Both the position numbers and the translations under genes were made by a program. This document shows positions 9,506-18,586 of a stretch of DNA of 64,000 nt, piece after piece. The notes beneath the pieces were generated by a model, which was not told where the DNA came from, ran no database searches, and saw only the letters and a list, made by a program, of their open reading frames with translations. How positions within the stretch are numbered: position 1 is the first letter of the stretch; each line of letters opens with the position of its first letter. This stretch comes from Aequitasia sp047973235 (GTDB taxonomy: Bacteria; Bacillota; Clostridia; Lachnospirales; Lachnospiraceae), in the NCBI GenBank assembly GCA_047973235.1, contig JBKEBP010000118.1:1-64000 (forward strand), given 5' to 3'.

Positions 9506-10882
9506 ATGACTAAAGAAAAGAAACAAAGGGATCCCAATCGACTTGGTCTTGGACGGCTGCTGGCATTTAAGAGTTCCGACGTGTCGCAGGCGGCGGTGCA
9601 GTCGATTGTACTGGGTTTTTTAACACTGTATTGTACGGATACGCTGGGAATCAATGCTGCTTTGATCGGTACCTTGCTGATGGCGAGTAAGATTTTCGAC
9701 GCTGTCACAGATGTATTTGCCGGCTGGCTGGTAGACAATACCAATACCAAATTAGGCAAAGGGAGGCCGTATGAACTGTGTATCATAGGAGTTATGATTT
9801 GTTCGATCGGGCTGTTTAGCGCCAGTCCGGAGTGGTCACAGTTTGCCAAGTGCGCTTGGATATTTGTGATGTATACTCTGGTGTTCTCTATCTTTACCAC
9901 AATGCGTGCCGCAGCTCAGACTCCGTATACAATCCGGGCATTCAGCAATAATCAGGTGCTGATCACCAAAGTAGCTTCTTATGGCGGCATGATTACGATG
10001 GGATTTTCGATCGTTGTCAATATCGCATTTCCGATTGTGATGAGTAAACTGGCGACGAGTGCTTCAGGATGGACAGCGACGGTAGCGATTTTTGCGGTTC
10101 CGCTGTTACTGATTGGTCTGCTGAGGTTCTTTTTGATCAAAGAAGATCCTTCTATCGATGCCGGACAACAGCATAAGAAGGTTTCGTTTAAAGAGATCTT
10201 AACAATGTTCAAGACTAATAAATACGTATGGTTTTATGCAGTCATCATGCTCTGCTTTAATATTCTCACTTCGTTAGGGGTCACAACTTATTACTTTAAA
10301 TGGATCATCGGCAATACTGCGTTAATGGCGGTCACCTCGGTGTTTTCGATTGTTACCCTGCCACTAATGCTATCGTTCCCATTTATTATGAAGAAAATGG
10401 GCAGTATGGGTAAAATGGTTAGCAGTTTTTCGGTGATTGGCATGATTGGTTATGCTATTGTATTTTTATCAAACGATTGGCTGCCGGGAGTATTTGGCGG
10501 GGGGATACTGGGAGCTTTTGCAACACTGCCGCTGGCTTATTACGGTATTCTTTTTATCATGAAATGTTGTACACACAATGAAATGAAAGGGCTGCCACGA
10601 ATGGACGGTTCTTCTAATATACTCTCAAACTTCATGAGTAAATTCGGAGCGGCTGCCGGTTCAGCGATCACCGGAGTTCTGCTTGGTATTGCCGGATATG
10701 TCTCGGGCGATAGTGTAGCGGCTCAGCCGGACAGTGCTATCTTAATGATCCGCATTTTATACGCCATAGTACCGATCTTACTTCTAGCTGTCATCAGCAT
10801 TTGCGCGAGAAAGTTCATTGTTCTGGAAAAAATGATTCCGGAATGGGAAGAAAAATGCAAAAAAGATCTTGAATCAGTTTAA
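9506..10882 (+). CDS. GPH-family sugar:cation symporter, second copy
   Basis: Symporter of 458 residues with about twelve membrane segments. The GPH loop reads LVDNTNTKLGKGRPYE, a diverged form of the D-x-TR-x-GKxRP signature seen in the copy at 2646. It starts behind GAGGGAGG and is followed by a GH2 gene eleven bases after its stop. It likely imports the oligosaccharide processed by the GH2, GH3 and GH43 enzymes downstream. From here to about 15.8 kb the DNA reads visibly richer in G+C than the genes after 31 kb. Confidence 0.9.
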   Translation: MTKEKKQRDPNRLGLGRLLAFKSSDVSQAAVQSIVLGFLTLYCTDTLGINAALIGTLLMASKIFDAVTDVFAGWLVDNTNTKLGKGRPYELCIIGVMICSIGLFSASPEWSQFAKCAWIFVMYTLVFSIFTTMRAAAQTPYTIRAFSNNQVLITKVASYGGMITMGFSIVVNIAFPIVMSKLATSASGWTATVAIFAVPLLLIGLLRFFLIKEDPSIDAGQQHKKVSFKEILTMFKTNKYVWFYAVIMLCFNILTSLGVTTYYFKWIIGNTALMAVTSVFSIVTLPLMLSFPFIMKKMGSMGKMVSSFSVIGMIGYAIVFLSNDWLPGVFGGGILGAFATLPLAYYGILFIMKCCTHNEMKGLPRMDGSSNILSNFMSKFGAAAGSAITGVLLGIAGYVSGDSVAAQPDSAILMIRILYAIVPILLLAVISICARKFIVLEKMIPEWEEKCKKDLESV

Positions 10883-10893
10883 GAAAGGACATT

Positions 10894-13143
10894 ATGAGAA
10901 AACGGATATTATTAAATAAGGATTGGAAGTTTATCAAAGAGCGTAACAGTCTTCAGGGGTTATCTAATATACCGGGTGAGCGTATCCATCTGCCGCATAC
11001 ATGGAATGCGGCGGATGGACAGGATGGCGGAAACGACTACTATCGGGGCGTCTGCTGGTATGTAAAAGAGTTGAGCATACCTAAGATAAGTGAGTTGGAA
11101 CAAGTGTATTTGGAGTTTCGCGGCGTCAATTCTTCGGTGGATATTTATATGAATGAGCAGCATCTGTACAGGCATGATGGTGGATATTCGACGTTCCGCG
11201 TACCGGTTACAGCGGAATTAAAGGAGCAGAACCGGCTGGTGGCAGTTGTTGACAATCAGAAAAATGATTACGTTTATCCGCAAAAGGCGGATTTTACATT
11301 CTACGGAGGGATTTACCGAGATGTATATCTGATCACGGTTCCACGGGAGCATTTTGCACTGGAGTATTATGGCAGTCCCGGAATCAAAGCGACACCCCGG
11401 GTGAAGGAGAACCGAGCCGAGGTAACATTAGAAGCGTATACGGAAAATGTACCGGATGATTCTGCGGTAATATTTACTTTGTCAAACGGTGATTCGGTCA
11501 GAACCGTGGTTCAGGGCGGGAAAGCAAAGGCGCAGATTCAGATTGAAGATGTCAGGCTTTGGGATGGCATCGAGGATCCCTACCTGTATACGGTAACCGC
11601 AGTGCTCGAAAAGTCGATGGATGAGGTCAGTATAAGCTTTGGTTGCCGGACGTTCGAAATGGATCCGGAGAAAGGATTTTTCCTGAATGGCCGCAGTTAT
11701 CCGTTGTGCGGCGCGGCCAGACATCAGGACCGGCAGAGCGTTGGCAATGCGATTACAGCTGCGATGCAGGATGAAGATATGCAGATCATCCGGGAGATGG
11801 GAGCGAACAGTGTTCGGTTGGCACATTACCAGCATGATCAGTACTTTTACGATTTATGTGATCGATACGGCTTGATTGTCTGGGCCGAGATCCCGTATAT
11901 CACCGAGCACTTACCAAAGGGACGAGAAAATACGGTCACACAGATGACCGAACTGGTGGTGCAGAACTATCATCATCCGTCAATCGTGTGCTGGGGTCTC
12001 TCGAATGAGATCACAGCGACCGGAGGTCCGGCAGAGGAGATTACGGAAAACCATCGTATCCTACATGAGCTATGTCACAAACTGGATGCAGCACGACCGA
12101 CGACAATGGCGCATGTGTTTATGCTGGATATCGATGATCCGTTGGTTTCGCTGCCGGATATCTGCTCTTACAATCTTTATTACGGGTGGTATATCGGTGA
12201 AAAAGAGGAGAATGATCATTGGTTTGATCAGTTTCACGAGAAATATCCGAATACAGTGATCGGACTTTCGGAGTTTGGAGCGGATGCGAATCCGGCTTAT
12301 CAGAGTGAGAGTCCGGGGAAAGGTGACTGGAGTGAGAGTTATCAGGCATTGTATCATGAACATATGCTGAAGATGTGGAGTGAGCGGCCATTTATTTGGG
12401 CGATGCATGCGTGGAACATGTTTGACTTCGGTGCTGATGGCCGTGATGAAGGCGGAAAACCGGGGCAGAATCAAAAAGGACTGGTAACCTTTGACCGAAA
12501 GCTTAAAAAAGATGCCTTCTATATTTATAAAGCATATTTAAGTAAAGAACCGTTTGTACATATCTGTGGTCGGCGTTATATTGCCAGATCAGAGGAGAAT
12601 ACGCAAATCAAAGTATATTCGAACCGGAAAGACATTACCTTATATGTTGACGGGAAAGAGCTAGCAACGAAAAGCGGGGAAAAAGTATTTGTCTTTTCAG
12701 TTCCGATCAGCGGGGAACATCAGATAGAAGCGAGAAGCGGCAGGTATTCGGATCAGATCGTAATTCACAAGAGTGCAGAACCTGACAAAACATATCTAAA
12801 AGATCCGGAACGGATCGTCAACTGGTTTGACCGGGATGATATGCAGGAACGCGAGGGCTATTTCTCGATTCGTGACTCGATTGCTAACATAAAGGCGGTA
12901 CCGGAAGCGGCGGCACTATTAGCCGAAATTAATGAAAAAGCAGCAGCTGCATACGGCGATGTGGCAAAGAATGTGAAGATGCCGGAGTCGTTACAAAGGC
13001 AGATGGATGCGATGTCGGCCGAGGCGATGCTCAGACAGGTCAGTAAGGTGATTACACCGGAAATGGTGGTCGATTTTAACCGAGAGCTGAACAAGATTAG
13101 GAAAAATGGCAGTTGGAGGATTACCAATGACAAATCTAAGTGA
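10894..13143 (+). CDS. Glycoside hydrolase family 2 (beta-galactosidase-like)
   Basis: Retaining glycosidase of 749 residues without a signal peptide. The N-terminal jelly roll begins RILLNKDWKF and contains LPHTWNAADG. The TIM barrel opens near LCGAARHQDRQSVGNA. The acid/base is E372 in LSNE and the nucleophile is E460 in LSEFGADA. ARHQDR and WAMHAWNMFDF fit beta-galactosidase-type members better than glucuronidases. About 100 extra C-terminal residues after the beta-sandwich are unassigned. Its 3' end overlaps the GH3 start by 17 bases, implying translational coupling. Confidence 0.9.
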   Translation: MRKRILLNKDWKFIKERNSLQGLSNIPGERIHLPHTWNAADGQDGGNDYYRGVCWYVKELSIPKISELEQVYLEFRGVNSSVDIYMNEQHLYRHDGGYSTFRVPVTAELKEQNRLVAVVDNQKNDYVYPQKADFTFYGGIYRDVYLITVPREHFALEYYGSPGIKATPRVKENRAEVTLEAYTENVPDDSAVIFTLSNGDSVRTVVQGGKAKAQIQIEDVRLWDGIEDPYLYTVTAVLEKSMDEVSISFGCRTFEMDPEKGFFLNGRSYPLCGAARHQDRQSVGNAITAAMQDEDMQIIREMGANSVRLAHYQHDQYFYDLCDRYGLIVWAEIPYITEHLPKGRENTVTQMTELVVQNYHHPSIVCWGLSNEITATGGPAEEITENHRILHELCHKLDAARPTTMAHVFMLDIDDPLVSLPDICSYNLYYGWYIGEKEENDHWFDQFHEKYPNTVIGLSEFGADANPAYQSESPGKGDWSESYQALYHEHMLKMWSERPFIWAMHAWNMFDFGADGRDEGGKPGQNQKGLVTFDRKLKKDAFYIYKAYLSKEPFVHICGRRYIARSEENTQIKVYSNRKDITLYVDGKELATKSGEKVFVFSVPISGEHQIEARSGRYSDQIVIHKSAEPDKTYLKDPERIVNWFDRDDMQEREGYFSIRDSIANIKAVPEAAALLAEINEKAAAAYGDVAKNVKMPESLQRQMDAMSAEAMLRQVSKVITPEMVVDFNRELNKIRKNGSWRITNDKSK

Positions 13144-15784
13144 TATGTATAAAGATATACTGGAGCATCCGGATATTCATCCCTATCCGGAAAACATGCA
13201 GCTGGCAAGAGCTTGTGCTGCCGATGGGATGGTTTTGCTTAAAAATGACAAACAGGCACTGCCACTTACGGCAAAAAAAGTGGCAGTGTTTGGCGCCGGG
13301 GCTGCCGATACCGTGACATGCGGTACCGGCAGCGGTTATGCTACGGCACCATATACGGTTAGTGTTATGGAGGGGCTGATAGCGGCAGGCGTGGAGCTGA
13401 CCACGCTGACCTGGCTGGAACGCTTTATCGCCGCTACTAAAAAAGCAAATGAAGAAGATACCACCCTAACGCCAATCAAGCGAATGTGGAGCGGACTACG
13501 GATCCTGATCGATGATCTGGAAATAACCGAGTCGGAATTAAAAGAGGCACGCACAGCTGATACAGCGATTTATGTGATTCGCAGGAATGCCGGTGAAAAT
13601 GGTGACCGGAAGGCAGAGAAGGGCGATTACTATTTGAGTGATATCGAACGGAGAAATCTCGAGACTCTGGGAGCGAACTTTGATAAAACCATCGTGGTAC
13701 TTAATACCTGTGTCGTCGACGCGTGCTTTATCGAGGAAATTCCCGGGCTGGAAGCTTTACTATATATGGGATTAGCCGGAAATGAGAGTGGAAATGCCCT
13801 TGCCGATATACTTACCGGCAAGGTGTGTCCCAGTGGCCGGCTGACCGATACCTGGGCTAGAAAATACAGTGACTATCCGGCGGCCGGAACATTTGGAGAA
13901 AACGCCGGAAATCCGCTGCAGCAGGACTATCAGGAGGATATCTTTGTAGGTTACCGATATTTTGACAGTTTTGGCGTAGAACCGTTTTATCCGTTTGGAT
14001 ACGGGTTAAGCTATACTTCCTTTAAGACAGAGGTTATGTCGGTAGCGGCTGACTGGCAGCGGGTTGTGATTCGGGTACGGGTTACGAACACCGGAAAATG
14101 CCCCGGGCGGGAAGTCGTGCAGGTGTATGTGACGGCTCCGGAGGGAAGACTGGTTAAGCCTTATCAGGAATTAAAAGGTTTTGGCAAAACAGCAGTGCTC
14201 AAACCGGAGGCAGCGACGGAGCTTCAGATCAGCATTCCAACTGAAAGTCTGGCTTCCTATAATACAGATGCTGCCGCATTTATTATGGAGGCGGGAGACT
14301 ATCTGATCCGGGTTGGCGGTGACAGCAGAAATACCAAAGTTTGCCAGATCATCAGGCTAGATATGACAGCGGTTGTGCGCACGGTGAATAACGAAGTTTG
14401 TCCGGATCATGAACTGCAGTTGCTGGTGCCGCCGGTTAGGGTAAAGGAAGTGAGTAGGGCAGAAGTAACATGCTTAGCTGCAGCGGACTGTCCGGTAGTT
14501 GATGACAGCATTAAGCTTACGGAGGATGCGCAGCCCTTGACACCACCGAATGCTCTCGGGTGTACATTGCCGGACGTGAAAGCCGGAAATGTGACGCTGG
14601 AAGAGTTTACTGCCAGCCTGGAACCTGAGGTCTTGTATCGGTTGGTAGCGGGAGCATCAAATGAAACCCATTACGAGACTCCGGTCAGAATGAAGCAGAA
14701 AGCAGAGCCGGTGAAGGCACCTTCCTCATCGGGCAGTACAACGGCTTTGTTTACTTCATCACTGGGAATTCCAAACTGTAATATGACCGACGGACCGGCC
14801 GGGCTGCACATGTTGGGCTGCGCCACGACATCGTATCCGGCGGGAATACTGATCGCACAGACGTGGGATCAGGACTATGCACAGGCACTTGGGTCTGGTA
14901 TGGGAAAGGAAATGGAGCACTATAAAAATAGCGTCCTGTTGGGGCCGGGGATGAACATCCACCGTGATCCGCTCTGCGGCCGGAACTTTGAGTATTACTC
15001 GGAAGATCCGCTGTTGACCGGGAAGATGGCAGCTGCGGCGACCAAAGGTGTTCAGAGCGTTCCGGGAATCTTTGTTGCGATCAAGCATTTTGCATGCAAC
15101 AATCAGGAAGCGGAACGAACCTTAACTAATAGTACGGTATCGGAGCGGGCGCTGCGGGAGATTTATCTGCGCGGATTTGAAATATGTGTCAGGGAAGCAA
15201 ATCCTAAGACCGTTATGAGCAGCTACAATAAACTAAATGGTGTCCATACCTCATCAAATTATGAATTACTGACGGAGATACTCAGAGGTGAGTGGGGATT
15301 TTCCGGGCTGGTTATGACCGACTGGGGATCAAAGAGCGATAAGAGTCAGGATCTACATGCCGGGAATGACCTGATCATGGGTGGCTATCGCAGCCAGTTC
15401 CTGAAGGCGGCATTCGAAGGGTCAAAGCCGGAGTTTGCTGCGGATGGTTTTGTGAAAGAGGAAGAGTTTGAAGTATATGGCGGTTTCATGAAAGAGCAGG
15501 TACAGTACTGGAATGCCTTTGTGCCGTCGGCAGATGGGAAAGATGAGATAAAGGTTATGGTTGCTGCTGACACAGCGGTAAATCCCCGGGTTCTTGAACT
15601 TGAGCAGGACGGTATCGCATCGATAGCAGAAAATGCGGATGGCAGCCGGATGATTACTTATCGCGGGACAGATAGAGGAGCGTATCTTTCCCTAGGTGAT
15701 TTGCAGCGCTCGGCGTTGCGTGTTCTTGATATGGTTATGAATTCTTCGGCATATGATAATATGCTGAAGCAAAATGGACTGTAG
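13127..15784 (+). CDS. Circularly permuted glycoside hydrolase family 3
   Basis: Protein of 885 residues in which the usual GH3 order is reversed. The alpha/beta-sandwich comes first (VLLKNDKQALPL near residue 35, GRLTDTWARKYSDYP near 245), then a fibronectin-III-like domain (VQVYVTAPEGRLVKPYQELK), and only then the TIM barrel (TDGPAGLH, GPGMNIHRDPLCGRNFEYYSEDP, KHFACNNQE). The nucleophile is about D732 in MTDWG. Family members are beta-glucosidases, beta-xylosidases or related exo-enzymes. The same reversed order is known in rumen clostridial beta-glucosidases. The ATG at 13127, six bases after GGAGGA, is preferred over the in-frame ATG at 13106. No signal peptide. Confidence 0.92.
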   Translation: MTNLSDMYKDILEHPDIHPYPENMQLARACAADGMVLLKNDKQALPLTAKKVAVFGAGAADTVTCGTGSGYATAPYTVSVMEGLIAAGVELTTLTWLERFIAATKKANEEDTTLTPIKRMWSGLRILIDDLEITESELKEARTADTAIYVIRRNAGENGDRKAEKGDYYLSDIERRNLETLGANFDKTIVVLNTCVVDACFIEEIPGLEALLYMGLAGNESGNALADILTGKVCPSGRLTDTWARKYSDYPAAGTFGENAGNPLQQDYQEDIFVGYRYFDSFGVEPFYPFGYGLSYTSFKTEVMSVAADWQRVVIRVRVTNTGKCPGREVVQVYVTAPEGRLVKPYQELKGFGKTAVLKPEAATELQISIPTESLASYNTDAAAFIMEAGDYLIRVGGDSRNTKVCQIIRLDMTAVVRTVNNEVCPDHELQLLVPPVRVKEVSRAEVTCLAAADCPVVDDSIKLTEDAQPLTPPNALGCTLPDVKAGNVTLEEFTASLEPEVLYRLVAGASNETHYETPVRMKQKAEPVKAPSSSGSTTALFTSSLGIPNCNMTDGPAGLHMLGCATTSYPAGILIAQTWDQDYAQALGSGMGKEMEHYKNSVLLGPGMNIHRDPLCGRNFEYYSEDPLLTGKMAAAATKGVQSVPGIFVAIKHFACNNQEAERTLTNSTVSERALREIYLRGFEICVREANPKTVMSSYNKLNGVHTSSNYELLTEILRGEWGFSGLVMTDWGSKSDKSQDLHAGNDLIMGGYRSQFLKAAFEGSKPEFAADGFVKEEEFEVYGGFMKEQVQYWNAFVPSADGKDEIKVMVAADTAVNPRVLELEQDGIASIAENADGSRMITYRGTDRGAYLSLGDLQRSALRVLDMVMNSSAYDNMLKQNGL

Positions 15785-15846
15785 AGGGGATATTATGATA
15801 CAATAACCAGCTAGCTAGACGTAGCAATTTTGAGGAGGAAATAATC

Positions 15847-17427
15847 ATGAAGACACAGGCAATGAACCCATTTCTACCATTAGCGGAGTATATACCGGAC
15901 GGAGAACCACATGTGTTTGGTGACCGCATTTATTTATTTGGTTCCCACGATACAGAAGGCGGCGAAAGATATTGCGCTGAGCAAAATTACTTAGGGTATT
16001 CAGCTCCTATTAGTGATTTATCAGACTGGAGATGTGATGGTGTCATATATGATGTGAAGCAGGATCCATATGGTAAAGTAATGAATGCCGATCTCTATGC
16101 ACCGGATGTGGTACAGGGAAATGACGGGAAATATTACTTATACTACCCATTATCAGGAGGAGATGCAAAGGGACATGGACTTGAGAAGGTAGATGGGCAT
16201 GATCTCATTCAGGTGGCGGTATGCGATACACCAACCGGAAAGTATGAATATTATGGATATGTGAAAAATTCTGATGGAACACCACATCGACCATATTTAG
16301 ATGGAGATCCGGCAGTCATAAATGATGATGGGGTGATTCGTGTGTATCATGGCTGGTCCTTATCCATGCGAGCAGCAGCGGCTCATTCGGCAGGAAAGCC
16401 GGAGCAGCAAAGGGAAGCTCAGCAGACCCCGGAACCAGGTAGTCCCGAAATGCAGGAATCTCTGAAAATGGTTTACAAGATGCTTTTTCATAGAAGTGAG
16501 GAAGAGGTAAAAGATCTGAAATATCCCCTTATGGGAGCAAATACTATCGAATTGGCAGATGATATGTTGACTGTAATTAGCGAATCAAAACGTATTGTTC
16601 CAGGGCAAATGGATACACCAAAAGATAATTGCTTTTATGGTCATGCATTTTATGAAGCGGCATCTATACGCAAGATTAATGGACTTTATTATTTCATTTA
16701 TTCCTCAGAAAACAGCCATGAATTATGTTATGCGACCAGTAAGTATCCGGACCGTGATTTTGTATATCGTGGTATTATTATTGCACTTGGTGACGTTGGT
16801 TACAATGGCCGACAAGAAGATGATAGATTGAATATGACAGCAAATAATCACGGCAGCTTAGAATGTGTGAATGGGCAGTGGTACATTTTCTACCATCGTC
16901 AGACTCATAATGGCACGTTTAGCCGTCAGGCATGTGCAGAACCAGTAGAGATATTAGCAGATGGAAGCATTCCACAGGTGGAATGCACAAGCTGTGGTTT
17001 AAATGGCGGACCACTGAAACCAGAAGGAGAATATCAGGCAGCATATGCTTGTAATATTACCAATGGTCATATGCCTCACGCCACCAACACGATGGTAAAT
17101 GCAGATATTCCGTTCTATACACATCAGGGTGAAGAGCGTTTTATTACCAATATTAAGGATGGTACCATGATCGGATACAAGTATTTTGCATTTGACGGAA
17201 TGTATCGTTTTGCGGTTCAGTATCGTGGAGAAGGCGACGGAGTAATCCGTGTTTCTACTGTGATGTGGAGCAAAGATGAGACCAATGCAGTGATTACACT
17301 GACACCAGGTGAAGCATGGTCAAAAGCAGAAACAGTAATTGATGTATCAGGTGTCAAAGGATTATATTTGACATATAAGGGAAGTAAAGCAATCGATTTA
17401 CTTTCTATCACATTTGAAAAAATATAG
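15847..17427 (+). CDS. Glycoside hydrolase family 43-like enzyme with C-terminal beta domain
   Basis: Inverting glycosidase of 526 residues with a five-bladed propeller. Asp in IPDGEPHVFGDRIYLFGSHD is the likely base, Asp in LYAPDVVQ the pKa modulator, and Glu in FYEAASIRKINGLYYFIYSS the likely acid. After about residue 390 a beta-sandwich begins (ECTSCGLNGGPL through LYLTYKGSKAIDLLSITFE) that looks like a CBM6-type binding module. Relatives include alpha-L-arabinofuranosidases and beta-xylosidases. No signal peptide. It starts behind GAGGAGG, 62 bases after the GH3 stop. Confidence 0.85.
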   Translation: MKTQAMNPFLPLAEYIPDGEPHVFGDRIYLFGSHDTEGGERYCAEQNYLGYSAPISDLSDWRCDGVIYDVKQDPYGKVMNADLYAPDVVQGNDGKYYLYYPLSGGDAKGHGLEKVDGHDLIQVAVCDTPTGKYEYYGYVKNSDGTPHRPYLDGDPAVINDDGVIRVYHGWSLSMRAAAAHSAGKPEQQREAQQTPEPGSPEMQESLKMVYKMLFHRSEEEVKDLKYPLMGANTIELADDMLTVISESKRIVPGQMDTPKDNCFYGHAFYEAASIRKINGLYYFIYSSENSHELCYATSKYPDRDFVYRGIIIALGDVGYNGRQEDDRLNMTANNHGSLECVNGQWYIFYHRQTHNGTFSRQACAEPVEILADGSIPQVECTSCGLNGGPLKPEGEYQAAYACNITNGHMPHATNTMVNADIPFYTHQGEERFITNIKDGTMIGYKYFAFDGMYRFAVQYRGEGDGVIRVSTVMWSKDETNAVITLTPGEAWSKAETVIDVSGVKGLYLTYKGSKAIDLLSITFEKI

Positions 17428-17451
17428 TGAAGATGTCAAAGGAGGAAGATA

Positions 17452-18513
17452 ATGTACAACAAAATCAGACCCGGCCGGGAGTGGCTGGATACGAAAGGAA
17501 AAAAGATCGAGGCACACGGTGGCTATATGCTTTATGAAAACAATACCTTTTACTGGTACGGTGAGAATAAAGAGCGCACTGATGGTGAGAACAAGATCTG
17601 GACCTGGGGGGTAAAGTGTTATTCTTCAAAGGACTTATATAATTGGAAAGATGAAGGATTTATTATTGAAGCCGATCCTGAAAATCCGGAGTCTATGTTT
17701 CATCCGGAGCGTCGTCTGGATCGCCCGCACATTATATACAATGAACAAACGGGAAAATATGTGTGTTGGATAAAGTACAGTGGCGATGATGCGTGCTTTG
17801 CAATCTTAACAGCTGACCATATATTAGGACCTTATGAAGTAAAAGAAGAGCGCTTTCGTCCTCATGGGAAGAAGGCAGGAGACTTTGATGTGGCCGTAGA
17901 CGAAGAAACGAAAAAGGCACACCTTTACTTTGATAGTGATCATACCGGACTGACATGCGTGGAGCTATCAGAGGATTATCTGAATGTAACAGAAGAAGAA
18001 TCCATGCATTTCGATGATCGCCATCCACCGTTCGTACGGGAGGCACCAGCGCATTTTGTAAGAAATGGACGGCACTACTTGCTTACCAGTGGTTTGACCG
18101 GATATCTGCCGAATCCGTCAGAGGCAGCCGTTGCTGAAAACTTTCATGGACCATATACGATTCAGGGTAATCCTCACGTTGCTGATGAAAGCTATGCATC
18201 CTTTAACAGTCAGATATCCTGCATCTTTAAACATCCGGGGAAAAAAGATTTATACATCGCCATGGCCGACCGCTGGGTACCGGAATACGTTGTGACAAAA
18301 GAACGCTATCAAGCAATCGAACGAGCAATTGGAGCACGTTTTGATCAACGATATCAACCAACTGAGGAAGATATAAAGTTAATTAACGAAAGCCCGATAC
18401 TGGCATCGGCGAATACTTCAAAGTCTACATATGTATGGCTGCCGATTCGTTTTGACGGTGAGCGCGCATTGATTGACTGGAAAGAAGAATGGTCGGTAGA
18501 AGATTACGAATAG
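17452..18513 (+). CDS. Glycoside hydrolase family 43-like enzyme (exo-beta-1,3-galactanase-like)
   Basis: Single-domain propeller protein of 353 residues. The opening DTKGKKIEAHGGYMLYENNTFYWYGEN resembles the AHGGG...YYWYGE start of GH43 beta-1,3-galactanase subfamilies rather than the arabinofuranosidases. RRLDRPHIIYNEQTGKYVCW supplies the central Asp. The acid residue is not certain from reading alone. It follows the previous GH43 gene by 24 bases behind AAAGGAGG and ends the operon at a strong terminator. Beta-1,3-galactanase activity would suit side-chain trimming of arabinogalactan, but this is inference. Confidence 0.75.
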   Translation: MYNKIRPGREWLDTKGKKIEAHGGYMLYENNTFYWYGENKERTDGENKIWTWGVKCYSSKDLYNWKDEGFIIEADPENPESMFHPERRLDRPHIIYNEQTGKYVCWIKYSGDDACFAILTADHILGPYEVKEERFRPHGKKAGDFDVAVDEETKKAHLYFDSDHTGLTCVELSEDYLNVTEEESMHFDDRHPPFVREAPAHFVRNGRHYLLTSGLTGYLPNPSEAAVAENFHGPYTIQGNPHVADESYASFNSQISCIFKHPGKKDLYIAMADRWVPEYVVTKERYQAIERAIGARFDQRYQPTEEDIKLINESPILASANTSKSTYVWLPIRFDGERALIDWKEEWSVEDYE

Positions 18514-18563
18514 ATAGTATGAATCGGGGGGCTTATTGCCCCTCAGTTCATACTATGTTTTTT
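18514..18563. terminator. Terminator between the glycan operon and cls
   Basis: ATAGTATGAA and TTCATACTAT enclose a GGGGGGC/GCCCCT inner stem (18514-18556), followed by GTTTTTT on the plus strand. Genes converge here, so it may work in both directions. Confidence 0.8.
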
Positions 18564-18586
18564 ACTTAGTAAGTAAGCATTATCTA

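Noticed and set aside
16380..16450. Gln/Pro-rich stretch in the first GH43 as a domain linker or frameshift
   Set aside because: The frame is continuous and propeller motifs resume after it; it reads as a surface loop insertion.
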